A stretch of 64,000 nucleotides of DNA, taken from contig DDCA01000001.1 of NCBI GenBank assembly GCA_002335175.1, positions 372,001-436,000 on the forward strand, written 5' to 3'. This DNA is from Candidatus Saccharibacteria bacterium UBA2018. GTDB lineage: Bacteria > Patescibacteriota > Saccharimonadia > Saccharimonadales > Saccharimonadaceae. Made by a program: the position numbers and the translations under genes. The notes beneath the pieces are model-generated. The model worked only from the letters and a program-made list of their open reading frames with translations, ran no database searches and had not been told where the DNA came from. Shown piece by piece: positions 7,183 through 15,521 of the stretch (positions within the stretch are counted from its first letter, which is position 1; each line of letters opens with the position of its first letter).

Positions 7183-7929
7183 TCACTTATCCGCTGATAA
7201 TACACGTTTGAAATTTTTAAGGACTATTTCCGACACTAAGTCGGGTGTCATATTAAGCAGTGTGCCAAGTATTTCGACAGTTTGCTTGAGTTGTTCTGAT
7301 TGAGTACTCTGATCATCTAGAAACGGGGCATCGGTCTCTGTAAGTATACGGTCGTCTGAGACTAAACTGATTATCTCTTGGCCTCTCTTGCTACGTAGCA
7401 TCGCATAATTAACAGAGAAAAAGCAACCAAGTTTAAGTGCTCTCTTGGCTTGAGCTTTCGTGCCAGTAAACCAGTGCAGGACCACTACACCTCTATCTTG
7501 GGGCAAGTATCGTTCGATCATATCCAATACCGTATCGACCGATCGCACCGCATGTACGGACAATACTTTATCGCCACGCTCCGAGCATCTTGTCAGGATG
7601 TGCTTAAAAATATCTTTCTGCATGTCAAAGTTTTGAATGTAGTTTGCACTAGCATCTAGCCCTACTTCGCCAACGTACCGTGCATTATTAAGATATTCAT
7701 CCCATAGCTTCAATTCATGCTTGGTGTCTTTGGTGATAATCTGCGGGTGGAGACCCAGAGCTGGGCGAACATAACGTAGCTTCGCAGTAAGTTCATGATT
7801 ACGCGGCCATGCACGGGGCGTTGTAGTAACCGCTAACGTGTATATCTGTGCACTTTCAGTAGTCTTTACTTTCGTTTCGAAGTCCTCGAATAAGTCTAAG
7901 TGGCAGTGAAAATCGACATAGCTACGCAT
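7183..7929 (-). CDS. qatD: QatD, TatD-like metal-dependent nuclease of the Qat defence system
   Basis: 248 residues of the TatD amidohydrolase family. The metal-binding motif HCH is at residues 8-10 (VDFHCHLD), a further His occurs in VLSVHAVRS, another in VVLHWFTG, and the final Asp in ETDAPFL. TatD enzymes cleave DNA or DNA ends with divalent metals. The gene is last in a four-gene minus-strand operon in the order A-B-C-D and starts 5 bp after qatC. That order with a KAP ATPase, a QueC homologue and a TatD homologue is diagnostic of QatABCD, an anti-phage system described from E. coli. The mechanism of the family is still unclear. Confidence 0.9.
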   Translation of the reverse strand: MRSYVDFHCHLDLFEDFETKVKTTESAQIYTLAVTTTPRAWPRNHELTAKLRYVRPALGLHPQIITKDTKHELKLWDEYLNNARYVGEVGLDASANYIQNFDMQKDIFKHILTRCSERGDKVLSVHAVRSVDTVLDMIERYLPQDRGVVVLHWFTGTKAQAKRALKLGCFFSVNYAMLRSKRGQEIISLVSDDRILTETDAPFLDDQSTQSEQLKQTVEILGTLLNMTPDLVSEIVLKNFKRVLSADK

Positions 7930-7934
7930 ATAAA

Positions 7935-9302
7935 TTATTCAGAGCTTGTACGAACATTTTTTAGTATCTCACTGACTTCAATTAAACCTCGACTGTATAC
8001 CCCAAACAGCTCTTCCTGATCTTCTGCCGACTGATCTGAAAGTGATCCATTACTGTGTAGCATCAGCTTAGCAAGACGAGGCTTACTCACTAATCGATTA
8101 ATGGCAAACTGGAATGATCTAACCTGTCGTCCCTCCGCCTCATTACTATCGAGAGTTCTTTTTGATAAATCCTCTATTGTATAGGTGGTCTTGTCGCCAC
8201 CCTCTCCCAAGCCCTTTCTGACTGCAGCTCTACGTATCAGACATGGTAGACAATGGCCACAATGCTGAGCAGGCAATTTTTGCCATCGGCCTTTCGTAGG
8301 GGAAGAGCACGAAGATGAAAGAGGTATAACCTTTTCGAGTAGAGATTTGTTTGCGCACTCAAGTGCCATTTCTCCCTTAGTTTTATTCCAGTAAGGATTT
8401 TGCACTGTTCCGTTTATACCTAAAATTTTTAAAAATTCGTTCCACCTGGAGATATAGAATGGGTGGGTTGTTCTAGTGCTATGAGATCCGAGACGTAATG
8501 GATCTAGTGGAACATTCAACGCAATTAATCCGTTCTCAGGCACCCTCAAAGTAAATTCTTTGCCAAGGCCAGACCCAGCAAGAATACCGGTTGCAAAGAA
8601 CAAGAACGACCTTCCGCGTGTTGTCGTCTCGTGTTTACTACCTTTAACGTTAACTTTATTTAAATCCATCCATAACCTCAATCTATTGAAACTATTCTTT
8701 GGATATTCGCGGCGTAGTTCTTGAAGACAATTATCCTGCGCTTTGCTCGTAGCGCCGTCTCCCGCATGACTTACTAATAATGGTGTCCTACCTGCATCCA
8801 AACTATCAATGGCACCTATTAGGCTGTCTAACCCTCCTGAAAATAATGCCACCTCATCAAATGCAACCCCGCCGAGCGGCAACGTGCCTTTGGGGATGAG
8901 GTCCGTGGCAGTTTTCAGTTTGGTACGAAAATGTAGCTCCCAAATATCACCCGTTAGAAAATCGAGAGCCCTCTTTAAAGTAGGCGTAGCAGCTTGCCAT
9001 TTTTCAGGATCTGCAACAGGTACGATAATCTTTATTTCCCGAGTCCAGCTATCCTGCGACTCACTATCTCTAGAAAGTCTAGTATCTGCAATTTGGACGT
9101 GTGTTGCCAAAACCAAAAGATCAACCGCTATCTCACTAGGAAAAACACCTTGGTTGAGAAGATCATCCAGGGCAGCACCTATACCAAGACCAAGCTTGGC
9201 GTGGTGTTGAAAATCAACCTTAGTAAGTACCTCATTTGGCTGCAATGTATATGCAAAGTTATCCTCATCGCCGTAGTGGCCTGCGATTACATGCCGTCTC
9301 AT
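7935..9302 (-). CDS. qatC: QatC, QueC-like PP-loop ATPase of the Qat defence system
   Basis: 455 residues, about twice the length of housekeeping QueC. The ATP pyrophosphatase loop SGGLDS is at residues 155-160 and a zinc site at Cys332, Cys348, Cys351 and Cys354 (HCGHCLPC), both as in 7-cyano-7-deazaguanine synthase. Residues 1-145 form an extra N-terminal region not found in QueC. QueC turns carboxy-deazaguanine into the nitrile preQ0; in Qat the likely role is a related nitrile-forming modification of a protein or nucleotide, which is inference. It overlaps qatB by 4 bp and precedes qatD. No queD, queE or queF lies nearby, so a queuosine pathway is not indicated. Confidence 0.92.
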   Translation of the reverse strand: MRRHVIAGHYGDEDNFAYTLQPNEVLTKVDFQHHAKLGLGIGAALDDLLNQGVFPSEIAVDLLVLATHVQIADTRLSRDSESQDSWTREIKIIVPVADPEKWQAATPTLKRALDFLTGDIWELHFRTKLKTATDLIPKGTLPLGGVAFDEVALFSGGLDSLIGAIDSLDAGRTPLLVSHAGDGATSKAQDNCLQELRREYPKNSFNRLRLWMDLNKVNVKGSKHETTTRGRSFLFFATGILAGSGLGKEFTLRVPENGLIALNVPLDPLRLGSHSTRTTHPFYISRWNEFLKILGINGTVQNPYWNKTKGEMALECANKSLLEKVIPLSSSCSSPTKGRWQKLPAQHCGHCLPCLIRRAAVRKGLGEGGDKTTYTIEDLSKRTLDSNEAEGRQVRSFQFAINRLVSKPRLAKLMLHSNGSLSDQSAEDQEELFGVYSRGLIEVSEILKNVRTSSE

Positions 9303-10156
9303 TCTTCGTTCTCCATATTATCGCCAAGTGCTACAAGAAGATCGAAGGCCTGCTCGTAAATTTGGTCAACATACGACAGGGTTTCATCGGGCCTCAAAGG
9401 TAGGGGCCTCTGGTCTAAGTTATTGAATGCCTCGCTCACACCATTACCGATAAAATCGTGGAGCTGTTCTTGAATAGCCGTAGCCGCTGCGACGTCTTTG
9501 GGCATGGAGACTGCTTTAATACCAATTTCATTATAAATTCGAAGCTCAATTGAGTTAGTCGTATAGGCTTCGATAACCGCCTGAACCTGGTCACTATTTA
9601 GGTTGCTTAAATCTAGTGTGCCAGCTTCAACAACCTGTTCAATAGTTCGAACAAATGCGTCTCGTGCAATGCCAGTATCGGCACTGCCGCCCTCAGGCAG
9701 TATGTAGTCTGCGATGCCAATAAATACCTCGTCGATTGGCCTGCCTGTTAGATTATCTAAGTTGAGTGAGCGAAGCGTTTCATCAATTCCTCTTGTAGCC
9801 GCATCATTAAGGAAGTTTAGGAGCCGTGCCGCAGTACCTCTCGAGGAGCCCATCTTTTGCACGGCTCCTTTCGAGCCTCCAGATGATCGACTCACATAAC
9901 TCGATACTGCACGTCCCATACTACGCCGATCGCTGCCGCCCGATCTGGCAAATTTCGAAAAAGCTGTGCGTGGAGCTTGATATCTGTTTGGGTCAGCGGG
10001 TTCTGGTACTGGTGGTGTTTCTGTTTGTGGCGGATCGCCAGCCGGTTCACTTGTAGAACCCGCACCACCTACACCACTTGAACCGGGATCAAGCCATGAA
10101 GGAACTAGAGGAGTGCCATTACCTGACGTTCCTGCGTTGGAAGTCGATGTACCCAT
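9299..10156 (-). CDS. qatB: QatB, low-complexity defence component
   Basis: 285 residues. The first ~85 are Gly/Ser/Pro/Thr-rich and probably disordered, opening with MGTSTSNAGTSGNGTPLVP, which resembles the start of known QatB proteins. The remainder is mostly helical with no catalytic motif I can recognise. Position settles the call: 2 bp after qatA and overlapping qatC by 4 bp. In the Qat family QatB is the least understood component. A flexible Gly-rich N-terminus could be a substrate for the QueC-like partner, which is speculation. Confidence 0.8.
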   Translation of the reverse strand: MGTSTSNAGTSGNGTPLVPSWLDPGSSGVGGAGSTSEPAGDPPQTETPPVPEPADPNRYQAPRTAFSKFARSGGSDRRSMGRAVSSYVSRSSGGSKGAVQKMGSSRGTAARLLNFLNDAATRGIDETLRSLNLDNLTGRPIDEVFIGIADYILPEGGSADTGIARDAFVRTIEQVVEAGTLDLSNLNSDQVQAVIEAYTTNSIELRIYNEIGIKAVSMPKDVAAATAIQEQLHDFIGNGVSEAFNNLDQRPLPLRPDETLSYVDQIYEQAFDLLVALGDNMENEE

Positions 10157-10158
10157 AA

Positions 10159-12027
10159 TTACTTCTTCGCCTTGCGAATGGCTGTCGCTGCAGCTTGTAG
10201 TGGCTTATTCGATGCAACACTACTCCAGCGTGCCATTAGCAAATCAAATCGTGCCATGTTAGCTGGATCCTTGATTACCCAACCGCCTGTCGGCCATATG
10301 CCAATCTTGTCTTGAGGAAGACCCTCGAGAAAATCTAGCAAGTTTGCTTCTAATACGGGATGCGCTTCGACAAGAGCGGCTATTCCATCAGCGCCCGGCG
10401 GCCTCTTGGTTAAGTCACCGTTGCCCATAATATGGCTGCGCAGTTCCTCGAATACTGAGGCTGCATCTGGGGCTGTTAGTGCACGGATGTCCGCTAGCAT
10501 AGAACTCACAGTAATCTTCGGCCCCAAAAGCTGCTCCACAATTTCTGCGAGCCGACCAAGTTTCGAGCTTGCAGTAAAGTAGTCTTTGCGATCTTTTGCA
10601 ACGAATAGGTAGGGGCGTAGGTCGGTTGCGCCAAGCTTCGGTTCTAAACTTGCCCACTCCTGCATTATTTCTGAGCCTACCCACTCTTCAGCGAGTGATC
10701 CCTCGTCAAATTTTTGTGGCGTAGTCGTATCAGATAGGTGCTTCTCGAGCAAATCGATATCTTTACAAATTCCATCACCAGCCGATGCAGCATTTGCAGC
10801 AATTTGCCCAAACTCCGTTGGCATGAAGCGTTCCGCGAGCATGAGTTTTCCGAGTGTAGGTAGCTGGATATCATCGCCAAAACCTCTCGCCTCAGCAATT
10901 CCTTTGCGAAGCAATAAGGCATTCAAAAATCGTTTGATTTGGCGAGGATTACCCTTAGTGCCGCTCGCAAGCATTGGCCCGATCTGATCGCTTAACGCAA
11001 GCATTTCCTGTACATCTTCGGCCTTCTCACCAAGAGCTTCTTTGATTGCCGCCGCATCCAGCGGCTTGCTCTCCCATGGCCTTTTTAGCTTTTCGCGCCC
11101 CGCAGATATAAGCTTGGCGAAATCTTCATCTTCATCACCAATGACTGCACCAATCAAGAGAAGCGTTACATATATCCTAGTCTCGGTGTCTCCTAGGGCA
11201 GGGATGCGAAACGGAACCTGGATGAGTTTCTCAAGATAATTACGTGCATAATCATGTGGACCTGAGGCCGGAAGCTCTGGGAAGTGTCGCCTTACGGCGT
11301 ACTCCACCATTGCCTCGTCAGCGCCAACTACAAAAGCAGTTCGCTCACTAAATACAAAGAGGCGTATGGCTTCGAGTGTCTCTATGGTAGTGTCGGGTAG
11401 ACAGCGGTCCAAGTCGTCAATCAATACAACAAGCTGATCGATACCAGCTTCGTCTAAAAGTTTTTTGAACTCTTGTCTGAAGCCCTCGATCTCTTCAGGC
11501 ATGCGCCTTGCCTCAGCAGGCTTTAGAAGGCCGCTGAATTGCTTGGCAGCTCCTTCTAAGTCTTCTTTGCTGGGATTTTTACCAAAATTCTTTACAGCTC
11601 CGACCACTGTTTCTATTTGATCTGGTGAAGGCATCCCAGTAGTAGCATTCCATATCAGACCACCGCCGCGCTTTGCGGCCTTTAGGTAGTCAATCCGCTT
11701 CAATATGTCTTTAGCAGCACCTTTTGCTTTGCTGAGCGCGGGGCGTTCATCGAGCAGTGAGGTAACTATGCCTTCAATCAAGGCAATCTTGGCATCCTCG
11801 AACCCTTGGAAGCGCCACCCGTTGAATTTGATGCACAAGATTTTCTTCTCGTCTTTAAGAGAAGACTCAATCATCTCGAGGACACTTGACTTACCCGCAC
11901 CCCAGTCACCATGTACACCAAGAGTCACGGGCTTATCCGGTCGTTCGCGCATCATTTTTATAATCGTGAGAGCAATAGCCTCATTGTTTAACAGATCGAT
12001 TTTGGTTTCATTATCTACTAAAATCAT
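10159..12027 (-). CDS. qatA: QatA, KAP-family P-loop NTPase of the Qat defence system
   Basis: 622 residues with a Walker A loop GDWGAGKS (residues 40-47) and the KAP-type Walker B VLIDDLDRC (Asp204-Asp205), plus the usual NGWRFQGFEDAK motif. KAP NTPases often sense or move at membranes, but no membrane segment is evident here, as in other QatA. It is the first gene of the operon. A TATAAT sequence at 12037-12042 on the minus strand lies only 9 bp from the ATG and no ribosome site is present, so the transcript may be leaderless. The operon lies at the right end of the element, close to the second attachment repeat. Confidence 0.92.
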   Translation of the reverse strand: MILVDNETKIDLLNNEAIALTIIKMMRERPDKPVTLGVHGDWGAGKSSVLEMIESSLKDEKKILCIKFNGWRFQGFEDAKIALIEGIVTSLLDERPALSKAKGAAKDILKRIDYLKAAKRGGGLIWNATTGMPSPDQIETVVGAVKNFGKNPSKEDLEGAAKQFSGLLKPAEARRMPEEIEGFRQEFKKLLDEAGIDQLVVLIDDLDRCLPDTTIETLEAIRLFVFSERTAFVVGADEAMVEYAVRRHFPELPASGPHDYARNYLEKLIQVPFRIPALGDTETRIYVTLLLIGAVIGDEDEDFAKLISAGREKLKRPWESKPLDAAAIKEALGEKAEDVQEMLALSDQIGPMLASGTKGNPRQIKRFLNALLLRKGIAEARGFGDDIQLPTLGKLMLAERFMPTEFGQIAANAASAGDGICKDIDLLEKHLSDTTTPQKFDEGSLAEEWVGSEIMQEWASLEPKLGATDLRPYLFVAKDRKDYFTASSKLGRLAEIVEQLLGPKITVSSMLADIRALTAPDAASVFEELRSHIMGNGDLTKRPPGADGIAALVEAHPVLEANLLDFLEGLPQDKIGIWPTGGWVIKDPANMARFDLLMARWSSVASNKPLQAAATAIRKAKK

Positions 12028-12042
12028 GTTGTTTTAATTATA

Positions 12043-12315
12043 GCTTAGTGCGCCAAAAATTGGACTAGGTTACGCAAATATTGCATAGGTATGCGGCTTA
12101 TGCTTACCAACGACTAGTAAATAATATTGGTCGCGCTCAGGGTTGGTTCAGGCACAGTGGGGATTGTCGGACTTTCGCAACATACAATCCATCCAAAGAG
12201 TTTAAGTAGGTTCTGTTCCGTTGCACCATTGAAATCGCCTGGCCATTTGGTCGGGCGTTTTCAATTGCTGAGTTTCGGCTCTAACTCCTGGCCGACCCTA
12301 AAACAATAGCCAGAA
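12043..12315. other. Gene-free right end of the element
   Basis: No supported coding sequence between the qatA promoter and the right attachment repeat. Bases 12254-12290 are about 80% similar, with one gap, to 13945-13980 beyond the element. Confidence 0.4.
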
Positions 12316-12341
12316 GACTCTTGAGCCTATGGTCAAGAGTC
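12316..12341. repeat. Perfect 9-bp hairpin abutting the right attachment repeat
   Basis: GACTCTTGA (12316-12324) and TCAAGAGTC (12333-12341) flank GCCTATGG and end exactly where the tRNA-Gly repeat starts. The inverted arms could be part of the recombinase binding site. Confidence 0.55.
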
Positions 12342-12363
12342 TAGAGTCTCCTAACCTGCACCA
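12342..12363 (+). repeat. Right attachment-site repeat (copy of tRNA-Gly 3' end)
   Basis: 22 nt matching 4406-4427 inside tRNA-Gly with one C-to-T difference, including the CCA. No 5' part of a tRNA is present here. Together the two copies delimit an element of about 7.96 kb containing the serine recombinase and qatABCD. Confidence 0.85.
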
Positions 12364-12528
12364 AAATTATTGCAGAACATGACCTCTATAAAACTTCGGG
12401 ATAATCGGCGTTTTTTGGTTGTACAGAAATATGGCTCTAACTTGGCAACCTACTGAAATGTAAACGGTAACACCTTGATGTGATTGTAGTCACAGTGCTT
12501 TTAAACAAAAAAGCACTACACTGAGAAC

Positions 12529-13326
12529 ATGAATAAGACAAGACTGTCTAAATGGCAAGTTATATCATCCGTAATAATTTTTGCATTAGTTACTTTGGCT
12601 AGTCTATTAGGACTTTTCAGCTCAATGCCCTATGCTATGGAAACTAAAAATTGGTTATTGCAAGCACAGGGTCAGGACATAGGAAACCTTATTGCTGTGA
12701 CTGTTTTACTGATAAGTACGTATAAAGCAGTAAAGGGTTCGTCTAAGGCATTTTTAGTGTGGTTGGGTACATTATTCTACCTACTCTACGCTTACATAAT
12801 CTATTCAGTTGCAGTACATTTCAACAGTTTATTTCTTGTATATGTAGCCGTTCTGGGATTAACTTTCTTTACAATTTTAACAGCAGTATCGCGTGGAATT
12901 GTCGTGCCTGAAAAACTGAAAGCTAATACGTATGCCAGCTACACGATAATGATAATCGGTATTCTTTTTACGCTACTTTGGTTGAGCGAAATAATTCCTG
13001 CGATATTCACTGGAGTAGCACCGCAAGGAACTAAAGACGCTGGACTGTGGGTTAATCCTATACACGTTCTTGATTTAGCAATTGTATTGCCAGGGTTCAT
13101 AGCAACGGGGTATCTATCTCTAAAGGGTGAGAAAATTGGTACTTATTTACTGGCTCCTTGGCTTACTTTCTCTTCTCTGATGGGGAGTAGTATCGTTGCA
13201 GCAATGGCGCTAATGATTGTGAATAATTTCAGTGACTTATTACCAGCATTGATAGTGGTTTCAGTTGTAGTTATCGCAAGTATCTCTGCTCTTGTTATTT
13301 TTATGAGAGCTGGTCGTATTGAATAA
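12529..13326 (+). CDS. Polytopic membrane protein of unknown function
   Basis: 265 residues with seven or eight hydrophobic segments and short loops; no transporter or enzyme motif is apparent. The start ATG follows GAGAAC. The next gene overlaps it by 8 bp, so the two are translated together. AT-rich codon use differs from the core genes. It lies just outside the right end of the Qat element. I do not recognise a family with confidence. Confidence 0.7.
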   Translation: MNKTRLSKWQVISSVIIFALVTLASLLGLFSSMPYAMETKNWLLQAQGQDIGNLIAVTVLLISTYKAVKGSSKAFLVWLGTLFYLLYAYIIYSVAVHFNSLFLVYVAVLGLTFFTILTAVSRGIVVPEKLKANTYASYTIMIIGILFTLLWLSEIIPAIFTGVAPQGTKDAGLWVNPIHVLDLAIVLPGFIATGYLSLKGEKIGTYLLAPWLTFSSLMGSSIVAAMALMIVNNFSDLLPALIVVSVVVIASISALVIFMRAGRIE

Positions 13327-13900
13327 TTTGGTTAATCAAGAGAGCTCCGCAGAGCTTTACTGGATACCGCTAGGAGCCGGTGCGCACATTGTCCGCTTTA
13401 GCGGGAAGGCTTTTGAAGCTATAGCAGCTAAAATCCATCATCGTTCGCGCGAGAAATTGTATCATTCAGCTTTGCAGCTTTTTACTCCTAATGGCAGATA
13501 TACCATCGAGCAAGCACCAGTTGTTAATAAAGATGTTTCAGAACGGGGTGTAGTTGCAGAAGGACCAGTAGGAATGCGTATCCTGGGTGGCCTAGCTATA
13601 TTTAGGTATGAAGTGCGCTGCTGGAAGGAAGGCAATATCCCTGACTTAGATACAGCAGCTGGACAACCTACTGTTGTCACACGCAATGAAGAACAGATTG
13701 ACAAGATACTCAAAGGTATTGTTGATGTTCCTACGCCAGTATGGGGACGCGATGAACTCCATACTGGTGAAATGTGGAACTCAAATTCTGTAATTTCGTG
13801 GGTGTTGGAACAAAGCGGAATTGATGCGAGTACTTTCCGCCCGCCAGACGGAGGCAGGGCGCCAGGCTGGCAAGCAGGTATCAAAGTTGCGCATCGGTAG
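13319..13900 (+). CDS. Conserved hypothetical soluble protein
   Basis: 193 residues starting at a TTG that overlaps the previous stop by 8 bp. There is no membrane segment. The C-terminal part contains WGRDELHTGEMWNSNSVISW and a PPDGGRAPGW motif, and the middle VRCWKEGNIPD. These look like conserved blocks of an uncharacterised family seen next to small membrane proteins. Coupling to the preceding membrane gene suggests a joint role. Function unknown. Confidence 0.65.
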   Translation: MNNLVNQESSAELYWIPLGAGAHIVRFSGKAFEAIAAKIHHRSREKLYHSALQLFTPNGRYTIEQAPVVNKDVSERGVVAEGPVGMRILGGLAIFRYEVRCWKEGNIPDLDTAAGQPTVVTRNEEQIDKILKGIVDVPTPVWGRDELHTGEMWNSNSVISWVLEQSGIDASTFRPPDGGRAPGWQAGIKVAHR

Positions 13901-14009
13901 TCAACAAGTCTGCTGACAGATTAAACGGCCTGACTATTGACCTGGTGTTTTCAGTTGCCAAGTTCCGACTCTACTCCGGGCTTCAACCCGAAAAAGTAGC
14001 GTGGAGTAT

Positions 14010-14279
14010 CTAAGCGGCATTTTTGAGCTGGTCTTCCCTTTCCTGCTGCTTGCGGGCTTCTTCGGCTGCTTTTTGTGCCCGCTCTTCCTCTTCCTGCTTT
14101 TGCTCATCCATCGCTTTTTGCTCTAATTGTTGAGCTTTGTCGCTATGGTCTCGGGCTTTGCCGCGCAAGCTATCCACCTGGGCTTGCGCATTCACGAACA
14201 CTTGCTGTGCTTGGTCCTCCAATATTTGCGCTTGGTTGCGCTCAGCCTCAGCCATTTTTCTGGTATCTTCTGATGACAT
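14010..14279 (-). CDS. Small charged coiled-coil protein
   Basis: 89 residues, almost entirely Glu/Gln/Lys/Ala-rich helix (for example KQEEEERAQKAAEEARKQQ), predicted to form one continuous coiled coil. A ribosome site (GGAGG) precedes the ATG. No enzymatic motif or membrane segment. Such proteins are easily mistaken for chance frames, but the ribosome site and the isolated position support it. Function unknown. Confidence 0.6.
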   Translation of the reverse strand: MSSEDTRKMAEAERNQAQILEDQAQQVFVNAQAQVDSLRGKARDHSDKAQQLEQKAMDEQKQEEEERAQKAAEEARKQQEREDQLKNAA

Positions 14280-14343
14280 AACAATACCTCCTACACCTAT
14301 AATACCGCCGCCCTGTAATGCGAACTGTTACAATATTTACAAG

Positions 14344-14694
14344 ATGTTCAAAAGAAAAACTTCCAAACACGGACTTGATATCGATGTGCGATTCTTGCTC
14401 GCCAATGAGCGGACGCTACTAGCGTGGGTGCGAACAGGGCTGACATTAATTGCCGGAGGCGTGGCCGTCGCATTCATAGCTACCGATTCCAAATACGGAA
14501 CCGTCGCCGGGCTCGGCGCTATCGCTTTCGGAGGCCTACTGGCACTGATTGGCTACATTCGTTACCATATGGCGGACGCGGCAATCCGGGCGGGCAAATT
14601 ACCGCCTACCGGAATAGGCGGTTTGCTGGTCGTAATTGGCGTGGTGGTATTTGCGGTGCTACTAATTCTTGCGCGTGAACTGCAGCTATTTTAG
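14344..14694 (+). CDS. DUF202 (YidH-like) membrane protein
   Basis: 116 residues from ATG 14344; the longer frame upstream overlaps the coiled-coil gene and is not supported. It contains the DUF202 motif RFLLANERTLLAWVRTGL followed by three membrane segments. DUF202 proteins are small inner-membrane proteins of unknown function; in eukaryotes the domain sits on polyphosphate-synthesising complexes. It converges with the DUF1761 gene and overlaps its 3' end by 4 bp. Confidence 0.85.
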   Translation: MFKRKTSKHGLDIDVRFLLANERTLLAWVRTGLTLIAGGVAVAFIATDSKYGTVAGLGAIAFGGLLALIGYIRYHMADAAIRAGKLPPTGIGGLLVVIGVVVFAVLLILARELQLF

Positions 14695-15116
14695 ACGCCC
14701 ATTGCTCCGATAATAAGAGCCATGACGCCGATAGAAACAAATTCGTGACTAACTGTCAGAAGTGTCAGTTGGCCCGGACGGCTTTCAAACGCATCGTGAA
14801 CGTAGACGCGGGCCGCCGTAAATCCTAGCCACAGCCAGAACGCGGTTGATAGCGTGTCTTGCATAAACGAGTTTCCGAAGAACTTATTTGACAGGAACGC
14901 CACATGGGCTAACACATATGCCGTAACCAAGGAAGCAACGAATGTGGAACCCATTAGCCACGCCATTTCTGATGGCTCGACTTTGCGATCCATGTTAACT
15001 TTTGCTAGTTTGCTCCAACGGTTGCCGAAAACTGATTTTGCGTACCATACCGAGCCTACAAGCATGGTCGATAGTGCTGCGAGCAGCACTGCCCAATAGT
15101 TGATAGAGACTTCCAT
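14691..15116 (-). CDS. DUF1761 membrane protein
   Basis: 141 residues from the ATG at 15116, chosen because AAGGAGGAG lies directly upstream; an earlier in-frame start would place that site inside the gene. It has four membrane segments and the DUF1761 pattern AVLLAALSTMLVGSVWYAK at the N-terminus. The family is uncharacterised. It converges with the DUF202 gene. Confidence 0.8.
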   Translation of the reverse strand: MEVSINYWAVLLAALSTMLVGSVWYAKSVFGNRWSKLAKVNMDRKVEPSEMAWLMGSTFVASLVTAYVLAHVAFLSNKFFGNSFMQDTLSTAFWLWLGFTAARVYVHDAFESRPGQLTLLTVSHEFVSIGVMALIIGAMGV

Positions 15117-15226
15117 AAAAACTCCTCCTTTTAAATGTGATTTTATTGTACGCCTGCACAAAAAAAGAAACTACTCAATTTGTTTTGAGCGATTTAGCTA
15201 CAGACAGCATGGGGGCGTAACCCCTG

Positions 15227-15255
15227 TTTAATAAACTGTGAGAATACGTTATAAT
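15227..15255 (+). promoter_or_regulatory. Promoter of tRNA-Phe
   Basis: TTTAAT (15227-15232) and TATAAT (15250-15255) at 17-bp spacing, 34 bp upstream of the tRNA. Confidence 0.65.
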
Positions 15256-15289
15256 AATCGTTCGTGGCACGTATGCCATAGAACCGTGT

Positions 15290-15365
15290 GGCTCTTTAGC
15301 TCAGTTGGTAGAGCAGAGGCCTGAAGAGCCTTGTGTCCCCAGTTCAAGTCTGGGAGGAGCCACCA
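15290..15365 (+). tRNA. tRNA-Phe(GAA)
   Basis: A 76-nt cloverleaf: acceptor GGCTCTT/AGGAGCC, anticodon loop CTGAAGA (anticodon GAA), T-loop TTCAAGT, encoded CCA. D-loop AGTTGGTA is canonical. Confidence 0.95.
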
Positions 15366-15393
15366 AACCAGGAACAGACGTCGTAACGACCTG

Positions 15394-15432
15394 AAATAGC
15401 GCATTCACCCCCGGGAGAACAGCGCTATTTTT
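15394..15432 (+). terminator. Terminator after tRNA-Phe
   Basis: AAATAGCGC and GCGCTATTT form a 9-bp stem with a 19-nt loop, followed by TT. Confidence 0.7.
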
Positions 15433-15486
15433 AGTTCGAGATTTAATTTCTTTGTAGTTTAGCGTACGGTCAAACATGACCCTGTA

Positions 15487-15515
15487 TTGACAATACCCCC
15501 CTGGGGTACTACAAT
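15487..15515 (+). promoter_or_regulatory. CsoR-regulated promoter of the metal island, operator within the spacer
   Basis: TTGACA (15487-15492) and TACAAT (15510-15515) are 17 bp apart, and the perfect inverted repeat TACCCCCCTGGGGTA (15494-15508) fills the spacer. A repressor bound there would block RNA polymerase. The core resembles the site at 2023-2043. Confidence 0.85.
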
Positions 15516-15521
15516 AGAGGT

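Noticed and set aside
7935..9302. Queuosine biosynthesis (housekeeping QueC)
   Set aside because: No queD/queE/queF nearby, doubled length, and operon partners match Qat instead.
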